NCBI GenBank assembly: GCA_003024175.1
Contig: MDYQ01000424.1
Span: 1-24,320, forward strand
Direction: 5' to 3'
DNA: 24,320 nt
Source of the DNA: Planoprotostelium fungivorum
Lineage: Eukaryota; Evosea; Variosea; Cavosteliida; Cavosteliaceae
Under the pieces are notes generated by a model. That model made no database searches, was not told the DNA's origin, and saw nothing but the letters and a program-made list of their open reading frames with translations. Both the position numbers and the translations under genes were made by a program. Positions 8,656 to 17,929 of this stretch are shown here, piece by piece; within the stretch, counting starts at the first letter, position 1, and each line of letters opens with the position of its first letter.

Positions 8656-11600
8656 ACTGTACATTATTAGTTAACATTGAGGATGGAACAACCATAGATA
8701 AAACATACTTGTTCCCTGCAGATCATGCCATCAAAATATCATCTATCAAACACATCAGTGACCTTAACAATACTCTACAATTGTGGATACAAAATTCTTT
8801 TGCTGCTGATGATTCTGCACCTGATACTAAACACAGAGTACATGAATTTATCACCTTCAAGCTTAAGCTAGCTAAATCTCAGCAAGGAGGATGCAAAGGA
8901 TACACAGTGGATGCAGGTCTCAAAAACAAAAGGTGTCTGAAGAACCCTGATCTTAAAGACAACCTCTGCTTTTGGAGGTGCATTGCTATTGCTTTGTATG
9001 AGTCTTCTTGCCAAGGAATACAACAGGCTAATAGTAAACAACAGAGAGAAAAGGCAATTGCTTTAAGAGATCAATATTTTGCTCAATGTGGTCAAAATAT
9101 CTCAGATCATGTACAAGTGGCTGATCTCCCTGCTATCTGCCAAGCACTCAATCTAGATCTTACAGTGTATACACTAGATGACAATCTTAATAGTCTAAAA
9201 TTATATGAATCAGGTATCCAAGGCTCACCAATCTGTTTGCATCTGGATCAGCCAAAGAACCATTATATGTTACTAAGGACACTTGTAGGATATGCAGAAA
9301 CAATCATTTGTGATAAATGCAAGAAGGTTTTCTCATACAGTAATAGCACTAAATATCATAAACATATGGCCAAACATCAGAAAGATCAAAACAGTAGCAA
9401 GGTGCTTATATTTAAAGACAAACCTATTCAGAACTCTACCTCTCTGTACAAGCAGTCATTTGGCACAGAGCTTGTCAGACCTCTATTTCTAGCTTATGAT
9501 TTTGAATGTATCTTAAAGAAGATGAAAAATAATGAAGTAAACCAAAAGACTACCTATACTCATAGCCATGAACCTATAGGAGTTGTGATGCTTGCAGGTG
9601 GGTGCTTAGCTAATCAAGCAAGGGACCTTGAATATGAATACTGTGGGCCAGATGCAGGCGGATGCTTTGTAGATCATTTAAACACGATACATGATACACT
9701 GACAAGCTTACTGAAGACATACTTCTGGAAGCATCACAATAAGCAAATGGCTGTTATAGAATCCCAGAAATGCAGCTGCCAATACACTCTGCAACATAGG
9801 TCATGGTGTAAAGAGACCACCTCTACAGATCAACCATGCAGATGTGGCCACTGCAGACAACATAAGAAAGGTTGTAAATATATTGTCATCAAATGTTTGA
9901 TCATGAAGGAATATCTGTCAATACCTATAATAGGCTTTAATAGTGGAAAGTATGATTTGACTTTCATAATCACTCATATGCAGAAATATGACATCTCACC
10001 TCCTATAACAAAGACAAACTCCTACATGAAGCTAGAATATGGAGCTTATGCTTTTCTTGATGCCCACAATTATGTGCCCCCTACTACAAACTTGGAGAAA
10101 TTTGGTATCATGTGGGGTGTAAAAGACATTCAGAAGGAGTTGTTTCCCTATGAATGGTTTGATAGCTTAGATAAGCTCTCAGAAACATCTTTGCCATCAA
10201 TTGAGTGTTTTTATAACAAACTAAGGAATGCTCTGCCTACAGAGACTGAATATCAGTATGCTGTGAATATATGGAAAGAGAAGCAGATTACAACATTTGG
10301 AGAGTATATGATGTATTACTGTAGATGTGATGTGGAATTATTGTTACAAGGCACCACAAATTACAGAACTCTGCTGATGACAAAGAACAATATGGAGCTG
10401 CTAAATTATGTCAGTGTTGCTCAGATTAGCTATCAGAATATCCTCAAAAATTACTTAAAGCATGATCTGAGAACAATACCTAGTCAGAAAATGTACAATC
10501 TGATATCTGACAGCATATATGGAGGTAGATGTGAGGTATTCAAGAGACATGCAGAGGAGACCAATGGTGTTATCTTGGGGCTAGATGAGAACAATCTATA
10601 TGGGTGGGCTATGATGCAAAAGCTTCCATATGGCAATATGAAACTCCATACAGATAGAGCGTACTGTACAAATCTACTAGGAGTGCTGAAGAATATCAGC
10701 AAGCAACAACAACAGCTTCCCTACAATCAAAGGTATATGTATGGTGTTATCCATAAACATGGACAACTGCAAGATCCATATAATTTTACTGGTTTTGTCA
10801 GATGCAGTTTGTACTACACACAAGAGCAGAGGGAGCTCACCAAGAACTTTCCACCTCTGGCAGAAAAAGTACAACTAGATGAATCAGTACAGGTGTCAGG
10901 CTACATGGACTATCTCAAGACACAGTTAAAAACCAAACACAACAAGACCACACTGCAGACAGAAAAGCTCATGTATAATTTGTTTCCAAAAGACAACTAT
11001 TGTATCTATTCAGAAACTTTAAAATACCTACTAGAGAACAATCTATGCTGCATCAATGACCTATATGAGGTGATTGAACAACCCATAGACTATGTACTAA
11101 AGGATTATGTAGAGGATATGACAGCTAACAGGCAAAAGGCTGAAGATGGAATCTATCAAGGTAAGCAGACATCAGATGACAATTTGGTCACAAAAAGCAG
11201 TTCTGAAAAGGAATTCTTTAAGCTTATGGTCAACAGTGGTTTTGGAAAGATGCTGCAGTCTGATGACAAATACAACAAATCACTTCTTATACACTCACCA
11301 GAGTCCTTCATGAAACAAACTATAGGCAGAACAATAACAGACTGGAGTATTATGAGACATGCAGATAAACAACACAAAGGGCTAATAGAAGTCAGACTAC
11401 AGAAAGACAAATGTAATATGAAGAGTGCAAAGCATGTAGGGTCAGCTATCCTATCATGGAGTAAAATACTCATGCTTGACTTTGTGTATAATTGTTTGTA
11501 TCAGCATTATGAGAAAACAGAAGTGGATCTCCTGTATACAGACACAGATAGCATATACATGCAGGCTAAAGTATCCAGCTATGAAGAATTCAAACAGAGA

Positions 11601-12299
11601 TTCCCAGATCATTTACAAAAGCTCCATTTTGCTGCAGCAGGTGATATAACACCAGGCAAGATGAAGCTGGAATGTGAACTGAAAGAAGCTATCTTTGTGA
11701 AGCCTAAAACATACAGTTATGTGAAGAAGGATGGCAAAGAGGATGTTAGAAATAAAGGAGTGGTGTTGAGCCAGAACAAAGAGATATTGATATTTGACAG
11801 TTACAAGAGATCAGTGTTCTCAGATGATCTGATCATGGCAAAGAACACTCTGATTAGAAAAACAATACATAATGATACACTCTCTATGAACACAATGACA
11901 GTAGACAAGGCAGCTCTAGATGGATGGTATGACAAGAGAATAATGATAGACAACATCCACACTGTACCTTTTGGGTTGTATAGCAAACAGTTCAGTGAAG
12001 AGGATGTGATGAATAGAATAATAAAGAATCTGGCAGCAAGAGTAAATATTGGGCTTGCTCAGCTCAAGACATACCTCCAGTGTACACAAGATCAGCTAAA
12101 GAACCACCTGACATCTCAATTTTATTCAGGTATGAGTTTGATGAATTATGGTGTGCTGTGGAACCTTGACCACTGTGTGCCTGTATCATTTGCCAAAGAC
12201 AACCTAAAGGCACTGTGTCATTATACAAATATCCAGCCAATGCTGGTCACAGAGAACAGTAGTAAATGTGCAGATCTTGGACTTCCAAAAGGAATGTAA
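8652..12299 (+). CDS. Protein-primed-type family B DNA polymerase with OTU-like, C2H2 and HNH-like domains
   Basis: The open frame actually extends back to 8571. Numbering from 8652, domains in order are: an OTU-like segment at about 103-210 (NLCFWRC and NHYMLL as candidate Cys and His); a C2H2 finger at about 220-242; exonuclease motifs LAYDFECI (about 280), FNSGKYDL (about 430) and YYCRCD (about 555); a Cys-rich cluster at about 373-412; polymerase motif A LDENNLYGWAM (about 643), motif B KLMVNSGFGK (about 857), motif C YTDTDSIYM (about 962) and KPKTYSY (about 1017); then an HNH-like end with NLDHCVP and CHYTNIQP (about 1168-1195). All catalytic motifs are present and the frame is uninterrupted. 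It would copy the element from a protein primer. The HNH-like tail could nick DNA. A broken copy lies at 17930-18313. Confidence 0.85.
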   Translation: MNCTLLVNIEDGTTIDKTYLFPADHAIKISSIKHISDLNNTLQLWIQNSFAADDSAPDTKHRVHEFITFKLKLAKSQQGGCKGYTVDAGLKNKRCLKNPDLKDNLCFWRCIAIALYESSCQGIQQANSKQQREKAIALRDQYFAQCGQNISDHVQVADLPAICQALNLDLTVYTLDDNLNSLKLYESGIQGSPICLHLDQPKNHYMLLRTLVGYAETIICDKCKKVFSYSNSTKYHKHMAKHQKDQNSSKVLIFKDKPIQNSTSLYKQSFGTELVRPLFLAYDFECILKKMKNNEVNQKTTYTHSHEPIGVVMLAGGCLANQARDLEYEYCGPDAGGCFVDHLNTIHDTLTSLLKTYFWKHHNKQMAVIESQKCSCQYTLQHRSWCKETTSTDQPCRCGHCRQHKKGCKYIVIKCLIMKEYLSIPIIGFNSGKYDLTFIITHMQKYDISPPITKTNSYMKLEYGAYAFLDAHNYVPPTTNLEKFGIMWGVKDIQKELFPYEWFDSLDKLSETSLPSIECFYNKLRNALPTETEYQYAVNIWKEKQITTFGEYMMYYCRCDVELLLQGTTNYRTLLMTKNNMELLNYVSVAQISYQNILKNYLKHDLRTIPSQKMYNLISDSIYGGRCEVFKRHAEETNGVILGLDENNLYGWAMMQKLPYGNMKLHTDRAYCTNLLGVLKNISKQQQQLPYNQRYMYGVIHKHGQLQDPYNFTGFVRCSLYYTQEQRELTKNFPPLAEKVQLDESVQVSGYMDYLKTQLKTKHNKTTLQTEKLMYNLFPKDNYCIYSETLKYLLENNLCCINDLYEVIEQPIDYVLKDYVEDMTANRQKAEDGIYQGKQTSDDNLVTKSSSEKEFFKLMVNSGFGKMLQSDDKYNKSLLIHSPESFMKQTIGRTITDWSIMRHADKQHKGLIEVRLQKDKCNMKSAKHVGSAILSWSKILMLDFVYNCLYQHYEKTEVDLLYTDTDSIYMQAKVSSYEEFKQRFPDHLQKLHFAAAGDITPGKMKLECELKEAIFVKPKTYSYVKKDGKEDVRNKGVVLSQNKEILIFDSYKRSVFSDDLIMAKNTLIRKTIHNDTLSMNTMTVDKAALDGWYDKRIMIDNIHTVPFGLYSKQFSEEDVMNRIIKNLAARVNIGLAQLKTYLQCTQDQLKNHLTSQFYSGMSLMNYGVLWNLDHCVPVSFAKDNLKALCHYTNIQPMLVTENSSKCADLGLPKGM

Positions 12300-12331
12300 G
12301 CTTGGCTGAACAAAGAACACACTTGGAAGTG

Positions 12332-12360
12332 CGGGTAAAAAGGAACCTTTTTTTTACCCG
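12332..12360. terminator. Hairpin between convergent genes
   Basis: CGGGTAAAAAGG pairs with a downstream arm reading CC, eight T, ACCCG, leaving three extra T as a bulge. The same CGGGTAAAAAA word recurs at 12375. It sits 33 bp after the polymerase stop and before the converging ORF, so a 3'-end signal or an element boundary is possible. Confidence 0.4.
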
Positions 12361-12420
12361 ATGCGTAAACACCACGGGTAAAAAACAAAACACACGCAAT
12401 TTGTGGTTTTTTATATTTAT

Positions 12421-13230
12421 CTACTGATCGGTGTCCTCATCCAGGTTAATATGAGAAATATCCCTCTGAACACCCTCTATATAGAGCTGAAGGCCAGGGG
12501 TGGCAGGACCGGCAATCATTTGGCGTTTGGGTCCAGGCTTGGCGGCAAAAGGGACTGCTCCACCAGATTTAATTTGGGCTTCTATCGCCTTCAGCTGGCG
12601 ATCCTCCTCAACACGTCTGTCCTGCATAGTCCTCTTCAGGCGGCGAAACTCACGTTGATTAGCGTCCTTGATGGTCTTATACTGTCTATAATTTCCAAGG
12701 AGCTCTTCATACGCATACTGGTGTATTAAAAGGCCCTGAAGTCTGGCGTAGCTCTCATGGAGAGTGGTTTGTAATTTCTGTTGTTCGGTCGTGATGTCCT
12801 TGCGACATGTCTTGAGTCTACCCTCCACAGAGCGACCGTTCTGCTCGAGTTTCCCGTCGGCAGCTCGATATTGAGTGGCGAGGTCGTTGTACGTGTCTTG
12901 ATATTGTTGCGAATTAGGATTCACCCATAGAGCAGGAGGGAGGTTGAACTCGAAGAGGCCGTTCTCAAGAAGACGATTAACGAGAGCATCGGTCTGTCCA
13001 AGCATTTCCTCTGACGCCGCGGCACAACTGTTGAGGCGCTGTTCTGCAGATACGAGACGAGCGCCCTCGTTTTGTGCTAGAGCCCAGAAGGTCTGAAGAA
13101 TCTTCATTGTCTGGACGGTATCATTTCTTGCATTATCGAGGTGACCAATGAAGGATTTAAATTGGTCTGACGCAGCCATTGGGAGGAGCTGGCTGAGAGT
13201 GGGTTGAACGGTAGGTGTCGTGTTGTCCAT
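12421..13230 (-). CDS. Coiled-coil protein of unknown function, 269 aa
   Basis: A single uninterrupted frame. I take the ATG at 13230 (MDNTTPTVQPTLSQLL) as start because the upstream in-frame ATGs at 13275 and beyond lie in the space shared with the divergent gene. The protein is mostly helical and rich in Q, E, R and L, with likely coiled coils at about 60-100 and 130-225, then a proline/glycine linker (FAAKPGPKRQ) and an acidic end (NLDEDTDQ). There is no signal peptide or membrane segment. I do not recognise the family. The base composition is clearly GC-richer than the polymerase region, suggesting a host gene or captured cargo. It shares a 108-bp divergent promoter with the next gene. 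Confidence 0.7.
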   Translation of the reverse strand: MDNTTPTVQPTLSQLLPMAASDQFKSFIGHLDNARNDTVQTMKILQTFWALAQNEGARLVSAEQRLNSCAAASEEMLGQTDALVNRLLENGLFEFNLPPALWVNPNSQQYQDTYNDLATQYRAADGKLEQNGRSVEGRLKTCRKDITTEQQKLQTTLHESYARLQGLLIHQYAYEELLGNYRQYKTIKDANQREFRRLKRTMQDRRVEEDRQLKAIEAQIKSGGAVPFAAKPGPKRQMIAGPATPGLQLYIEGVQRDISHINLDEDTDQ

Positions 13231-13338
13231 TGTGATGTGATTGTGTTCAATTTCGTTCCTTGTTCCGATTCGCATTCGCAGGTGCGAGTTTTCTTCGCTG
13301 AACGAGACCGCGAAGAAGAAAACATCAGACGACCGAAG

Positions 13339-13869
13339 ATGACCACACGTGCAGGGACCAAATTCGCCAGCGGGTTCGTCTTCTTTATGAGACTTTACAC
13401 ATCAACTAAATATATACAGAGCCGGTGGAAAAGAGCCCAACAAGAGTCCAGTTATCGACTCGAGCAGGTGATTCCCATCTCGACCATACTGATTTAACCT
13501 TCTATAGCGACGACGAGGACACCAAATTTGTTACCAAACGCCGAATTCGCCGCATCATTGAGAATTCCAACTGGTCTTCTAGAAGAAAGGAATTAGCAGA
13601 CGATTGGTTGAGTGAAGCGAGCGAAAGAGAGGTAGGATTCGAAGTAGAGTGATCACACTTACATCTTTAGATAATCGAACTCGGACAGATGACCGATGCC
13701 GCCATCCTCGCTCACCTCAACACGATTGTGGTAAGTCTGAATATTTTAATTCAATTGTTTAATGATACAGTAGGTCAGTAGGCGGAGACAGGCGAGGAAG
13801 GACGATCCGCGGCTGTTGGTCCTAGCGGCAGCTCAAGAGAAATGGCCTGGCATTTTAATAAACTCGTAG
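13339..13869 (+). CDS. Small spliced gene of unknown function, 120 aa
   Basis: Five exons fit in phase: 13339-13373, 13420-13467, 13508-13631, 13671-13730 and 13774-13869, with introns of 46, 40, 39 and 43 nt and GT-AG ends. The product begins MTTRAGTKFASG, continues into a Ser/Asp stretch (SSSDDEDTKF), then a basic helix (KRRIRRIIE), and ends in a helical region with RRRQARKDD. It is hydrophilic with no membrane segment, so nuclear or cytosolic location is likely; nucleic-acid binding is a guess. I do not recognise the family. It is divergent from the coiled-coil gene, has similar GC content, and both lie between the polymerase and the right R1 arm. Confidence 0.7.
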
Positions 13870-13974
13870 AAACTGTCCTTTAGTGTATCAATTGGCTTAA
13901 ATTGTTGATTTTGAACTTGTCTAACTCTCGAGAGATGAAATATTTTAAACTCGTTACAGGAAAGCGAACAGAAT

Positions 13975-14362
13975 ACCTACAGGTGTGCCAATAGCCGTCT
14001 ATATTTGTACAGTTCATGTGCTGTAATTTCCACAAAATTGAGCAGCATACTGAAGCACAGTGCTTTATTTTGTACGTTAGAATATTGTCTATCCAGTGCA
14101 CAAAGCATGTTTTGAGCAGATGTAAAGAGAAACACAACACTCAAGGCCCACCCACAAACCCTCATTAGCCTCTGCCTCTGTGAGTCATAGGCTACTATCT
14201 TTTAGTGTGCAGTGATTTCCACCCAGTCTGTACAAAGCATGCTCTGAGCACACAAAAGCTTACAAATGTTTTGCAGAGAATTTACAAACTGATCACATGA
14301 AGCAAGTATTCAGCGTGCGTTCAGTTGTAGATAAATCCGCTATAATACCCTCTTTTTATATG
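13975..14362 (-). repeat. R1 terminal repeat, right (inverted) copy
   Basis: The reverse complement begins CATCATATAAAAAGAGGG, the same outer end as 4193, and follows the left copy through ATTATAG and CTACAACT into the shared GGGTGGGCCTTGAGTG block. It contains a hairpin at 14166-14194. Outside it lies repeat R2, whose other copies (20362-20724, 20878-21240) lack R1 at this point and so resemble an empty site. Confidence 0.7.
14166..14194. repeat. Hairpin in right R1 arm
   Basis: Arms TAGCCTCTGCCTC and GAGTCATAGGCTA around a TGT loop pair with two mismatches. It occupies the place of the hairpin at 5014-5040 but with a different stem sequence. Confidence 0.65.
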
Positions 14363-14650
14363 ATGCGTTACATACCTTAAAGCAACCGGATATAGTCATG
14401 CAGCGTGACGATCGCCCCACATACCTCCTCATCACCCTGCCCCGTTTCGTCCTGCACCTTCTCGTCCTGCAGAACCTAAACCTAATCAAGTAATTCGCAT
14501 TTCACCTGGTCCTACTTTTGACCCTGGATATCGAGGCTAGTCTTGAGTATCCTAGATAAACTCCTCACTCAAAACGTTCATCTCACGTCTCTAAATAGTT
14601 TCTGCCAGGGCGTCAGGGCTGGGCTGTTTCTCAAAATTTTTGTTTCCGGA
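14363..14650 (+). repeat. R2 repeat, degraded copy
   Basis: Homologous in inverted orientation to 20362-20724 and 20878-21240. It contains a broken version of the 49-codon ORF (14398-14540): a short deletion after the first codons shifts the frame, though the proline-rich stretch RPAPSRPAEPKP is still readable. Confidence 0.65.
14398..14540 (+). pseudogene. Broken copy of the 49-aa Pro/Arg-rich ORF
   Basis: The ATG, the CAG CGT start and the final GGC TAG match the intact copies at 20507-20656 and 21023-21172. A deletion of about ten bases after the third codon destroys the frame. Confidence 0.5.
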
Positions 14651-14962
14651 ATTTATCGCGACATCGTAAAAGATATCAAACATAACACAGAGACCTCTGC
14701 GGCGTCCACAGGTAACGACACCGTCCATTCACCGTGGACCACAATTCAAGCTATCCACAAGGTAATAATATACGGCTCAATCAGACGCCTGTGTCTATAT
14801 AGACGTCATTGTGTGTTTACATTTTCATCATCACCTGTCGCCACCTCGAAGATTCTCAAGGTAATTTCATACGCTCGTAACCAACGCTTGGCCTCTCGGT
14901 CTTCGAGATGTTGGCCAATGTTCATGTTTGCATGTTCTAATTTACTTTATAGATTTCTTAAT

Positions 14963-15293
14963 ATGGCTCAAGAAATTACTCTCAACAACTTCAAGGCACT
15001 CTTCCCTGACGTCAATCAAGTCAAGGCTGCTCTCACTCGAGTAAATGTAGAAGCTATTCTAGACGATCCCGCTAAATTCACTATCGACACTGTCAAGAAG
15101 GCTATTGTTCTTGGACAACTCCAGAGCGAGGGATGGTTCACCGCCCAAGGAGGCGCCTCTGCTGGTGAGTCACGACCCTTCTGTTTCTCTTTTTATTCTC
15201 TTTATTCTCGTTGCGGTGTCCTCAGGCGCTCTACGGGCCTCTCAGGCTCTAGCTCGCATAGCGGCAGAGGGGTCTGGCTGCGTCACACTCTAA
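14963..15293 (+). CDS. Small spliced gene of unknown function, 89 aa
   Basis: Two exons, 14963-15164 and 15226-15293, flank a 61-nt intron with GTGAGT and CTCAG ends that keeps the frame exactly. The product begins MAQEITLNNFKALFPDVNQV, is mostly helical, with LLxxL-like spacing and a tail ALARIAAEGSGCV. It has no signal or membrane segment. Upstream, GTAATA and GTAATT donors near 14760 and 14861 suggest spliced 5' untranslated exons. I do not recognise the family. GC content is host-like. A long open frame running through this locus in one phase crosses the intron and is not the product. Confidence 0.65.
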
Positions 15294-15494
15294 ATTCTCA
15301 TTCTTGTGTTTTTGATACTTGGCTGTTGTATTCATACTGTATTCATAACAATATTTGTATTCTATTCATCATACATTCTATAAATGCTGTACAATTTTTC
15401 TTCCATATTACTTGTATATTCTCTGTATTCTGCAGATATCATAAATCATGCTGCAGATCAAGGCAGCTGCAATATTCATCTCATAAACTTTTAG
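15294..15494. other. AT-rich intergenic stretch
   Basis: About 200 bp of AT-rich sequence without a supported gene. Its right end, ending TTTTAG, looks like the splice acceptor of the next gene, whose first exon I could not find. Confidence 0.4.
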
Positions 15495-16490
15495 GCTTGC
15501 TTCCCACATTGGACAAATTAGCTGACAGTGAGCTGTATGAACCTAAAATCACAAATCTGATCCACCTTATAGGTTTTGTGCTTTTGAATGGGTATATTCG
15601 AAGTGTATCTCTGAAGGAGTGTTCAATTTCATCAATTGGTTCAAAAGACAAGGCCAAGAACATTGACCCTAGTTGTGCCATCAAGATAAGAAAATGCCCA
15701 AAATTGAAGAGTAAGCTTGTAGTGTGTATTGGATGAGCTGAGTGTAACCAGTGCGGTTTGAACACTCACTGTTTCATTGGGGTTCAGAAAAGGAAGACAC
15801 ATATACAAACAAAGCAATTAAACATATTCAGAGCGAATTTAAATCAGCAATGGGAATGGACTTGTCACTGAGCCTCATCAACGATTCAATGAATACTAAT
15901 CATTGTCTGCAGATTGGTGAGAAAATACACATGATTTGACGAGTAATTGATAGGTGCTATGCTTGCCATGGGAGGTGTTGATGTTTTAGTCCGTGATAAG
16001 AGCAACACAATCAGAGTAATTATAGAATTGAAGAAGAATATCTATGATGGCAAGGTGTTTCAATGGAAATTAGTGGTCAATGGCCTGATACAGCATGCAG
16101 AAACAAAGCCAATACAAACGTCAGGGTGTGGGACAGCAGATTCTTTTTCAGCACATGACATCTAAGCCACTTGTCACTGTCTTGACAGATCTGAAGAGAG
16201 GAGCAATATTCTTCTGGTTTGCACCGGGTTCTCCACGTAAGATAATGAATAAGACACTGTATTCCATTACCTGACATTAACATAGCCACTCTCCTGTATT
16301 CTCGTGTTGCGGGTAAAGAGGGATTACTACGCTTGTACTGCCTATTGCAAAAGATTGAAGGAGGCCCTTCTGAATCAAGTCCATGGGATGAAAGAGATGT
16401 GAAGCTTATTGGAAAATTAGTGGACAATGTTGAAATGATCACATCACCCATAACTGATTGCATACAGGATGAGGAAGATGAAGAAGACGA
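15495..16490 (+). CDS. PD-(D/E)XK-like nuclease gene, copy 1, cut by an assembly N
   Basis: Exons fit at 15495-15710, 15752-15916, 15954-16054, 16101-16236 and 16286-16490, with introns of 41, 37, 46 and 49 nt. The nuclease-like core is spread over exons 2-4: a helix with QSEFKSAM, the strand GGVDVLVRD (candidate metal-binding D), the strand VIIELKK (E-x-K), a Q-rich helix, and VTVLTDLKRGAIFFWFAPG. This pattern fits the PD-(D/E)XK fold seen in Crinkler-like and RHS-associated eukaryotic proteins; the assignment is by motif and fold order only. The 5' exon is missing and the 3' end runs into an N within an acidic repeat. Copy 2 follows directly. Confidence 0.6.
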
Positions 16491-16491
16491 N
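16491..16491. other. Single N, likely contig join
   Basis: Bases 15889-16490 recur at 16492-17094 with few differences. The left copy stops inside an 18-bp acidic-codon tandem repeat, a natural place for assembly to break. Confidence 0.75.
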
Positions 16492-17428
16492 ATGAATACT
16501 AATCATTGTCTGCAGATTGGTGAGAAAATACACATGATTTGACTGAGTAATTGATAGGTGCTATGCTTGCCGTGGGAGGTGTTGATGTTTTAGTCCGTGA
16601 TGAGAGCAACACAATCAGAGCAATTATAGCATTGAAGAAGAATATCTATGATGGCAAGGTGTTTCAATGGAAATTAGTGGTCAATGGCCTGATACAGCAT
16701 GCAGAAACAAAGCCAATACAAACGTCAGGGTGTGGGACAGCAGATTCTTTTTCAGCACATGACATCTAAGCCACTTGTCACTGTCTTGACAGATCTGAAG
16801 AGAGGAGCAATATTCTTCTGGTTTGCACCGGGTTCTCCACGTAAGATAATGAATAAGACACTGTATTCCATTACCTGACATTAACATAGCCACTCTCCTG
16901 TATTCTAATGTTGAGGGTAAAGAGGGATTACTACGCTTGTATTGCCTATTGCAGAAGATTGAAGGAGGCCCTTCTGAATCAAGTCCATGGGATGAAAGAG
17001 ATGTGAAGCTTATTGGAAAATTAGTGGACAATGTTGAAATGATCACATCACCCATAACTAATTGCATACAGGATGAGGAAGATGAAGAAGACGAGGAAGA
17101 TGAAGAAGACGAGGAAGATGAAGAAGACAAGGAAGATGAAGAAGACGAGGAAGAGAACAAAGAGGAGAAAGACAAAGGAGAGGAGGAAGATAAGAAAGAT
17201 AATGCAGATCAACGGAAATCAGAAAAGCGCAGTAAGGGTGGAGCTTCTTGGCATCCATCACCAAAGAGGCCAAGAGTGCGTAGAGACAAGACTGAGGAAG
17301 AAGATGAGGAACTTGTTGGATATGTATACTTTGAGGGAGTGGATTTGGATAGAGTTAGAGAGCTTGGATGCACACGAAAAGAGGCTGTTGACCTCTTAGC
17401 ATCCACAATGAAAATAAGCACGTTCTGA
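16492..17428 (+). CDS. PD-(D/E)XK-like nuclease gene, copy 2 (3' part), catalytic Glu replaced
   Basis: Exons at 16492-16519, 16558-16658, 16705-16840 and 16890-17428 parallel copy 1, with introns of 38, 46 and 49 nt. Here the E-x-K motif reads IIALKK: the glutamate codon has become alanine, so the nuclease would be expected inactive if the fold assignment is right. The last exon continues past the N position into a run of D/E residues, a basic patch (KRPRVRRDK) and a C-terminal block (ELGCTRKEAVDLLAST) that resembles a UBA-like helix pair. It stops at 17428. If both copies are alleles, they differ at the active site. Confidence 0.6.
17070..17160 (+). repeat. 18-bp tandem repeat encoding Asp/Glu
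   Basis: About five imperfect copies of GAGGAAGATGAAGAAGAC lie in frame in the last exon of the nuclease-like gene and encode an acidic tract. The left copy of the gene ends within the same repeat. Confidence 0.85.
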
Positions 17429-17457
17429 GCAGTCCCCCTTGTTTCCTTTGAAAAAAG

Positions 17458-17723
17458 ATGTTTGCAGACAATATCCCAACTTTTCACAGGGTGCGCAAAT
17501 GTCTCTTGGTCTCTATGACCTCTCAGATAAAGGGATATGGTCTAGAGCTTGGTTACACAAGAGATGCGGTTGAGAAATTCAAGACTCAATCACTTGTCAC
17601 CAAGATGAACCCTGGCCTGGAGGTGTTTGATTTGGGTTATCTAATCGTTCCCTCTCATGTTGATTGTAACAACCCACATAGAATTAACAAGCACCTCAGT
17701 AAACTGCTGGCCAAGATGTGGAG
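17458..17723 (+). CDS. Open frame of unknown function, possible further exon, cut by N
   Basis: An open frame containing ELGYTRDAVEKFKTQ, weakly like the ELGCTRKEAVDLL block just upstream. It could be a downstream exon of the nuclease-like gene or a separate gene. Its last 144 bases (17580-17723) are repeated at 17725-17868. I do not recognise a domain with confidence. Confidence 0.35.
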
Positions 17724-17724
17724 N
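17724..17724. other. Single N, likely contig join
   Basis: The 144 bases before it (17580-17723) recur after it (17725-17868) with one or two differences. Confidence 0.8.
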
Positions 17725-17929
17725 CAAGACTCAATCACTTGTCACCAAGATGAACCCTGGCCTGGAGGTGTTTGATTTGGGTTATCTAATCGTTCTCTCT
17801 CATGTTGATTGTAACAACCCACATAGAATTAACAAGCACCTCAGTAAACTGCTGGCCAAGATGTGGAGGGCGTATCTTGACAAAACCCCACATACCAACC
17901 CACTCCTTTGCTTGGTTCCTTTACCAAAA

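Noticed and set aside
10484-11986. Several minus-strand open frames of 60-105 codons
   Set aside because: They lie antisense to conserved polymerase motifs and show no independent features.
4193-14362. Target-site duplication for the R1-bounded element
   Set aside because: CATCAT flanks both outer ends but in inverted, not direct, orientation, so it is part of the repeat or chance.
14543-15736. A 397-codon open frame on the plus strand
   Set aside because: It crosses a consensus intron (15165-15225), and the real product appears to be a spliced 89-aa protein. The remainder is AT-rich intergenic sequence and part of another gene's exon.
16681-17175. Serine-rich minus-strand open frame
   Set aside because: It is the antisense reading of the Asp/Glu codon repeat and of the nuclease-like exons.
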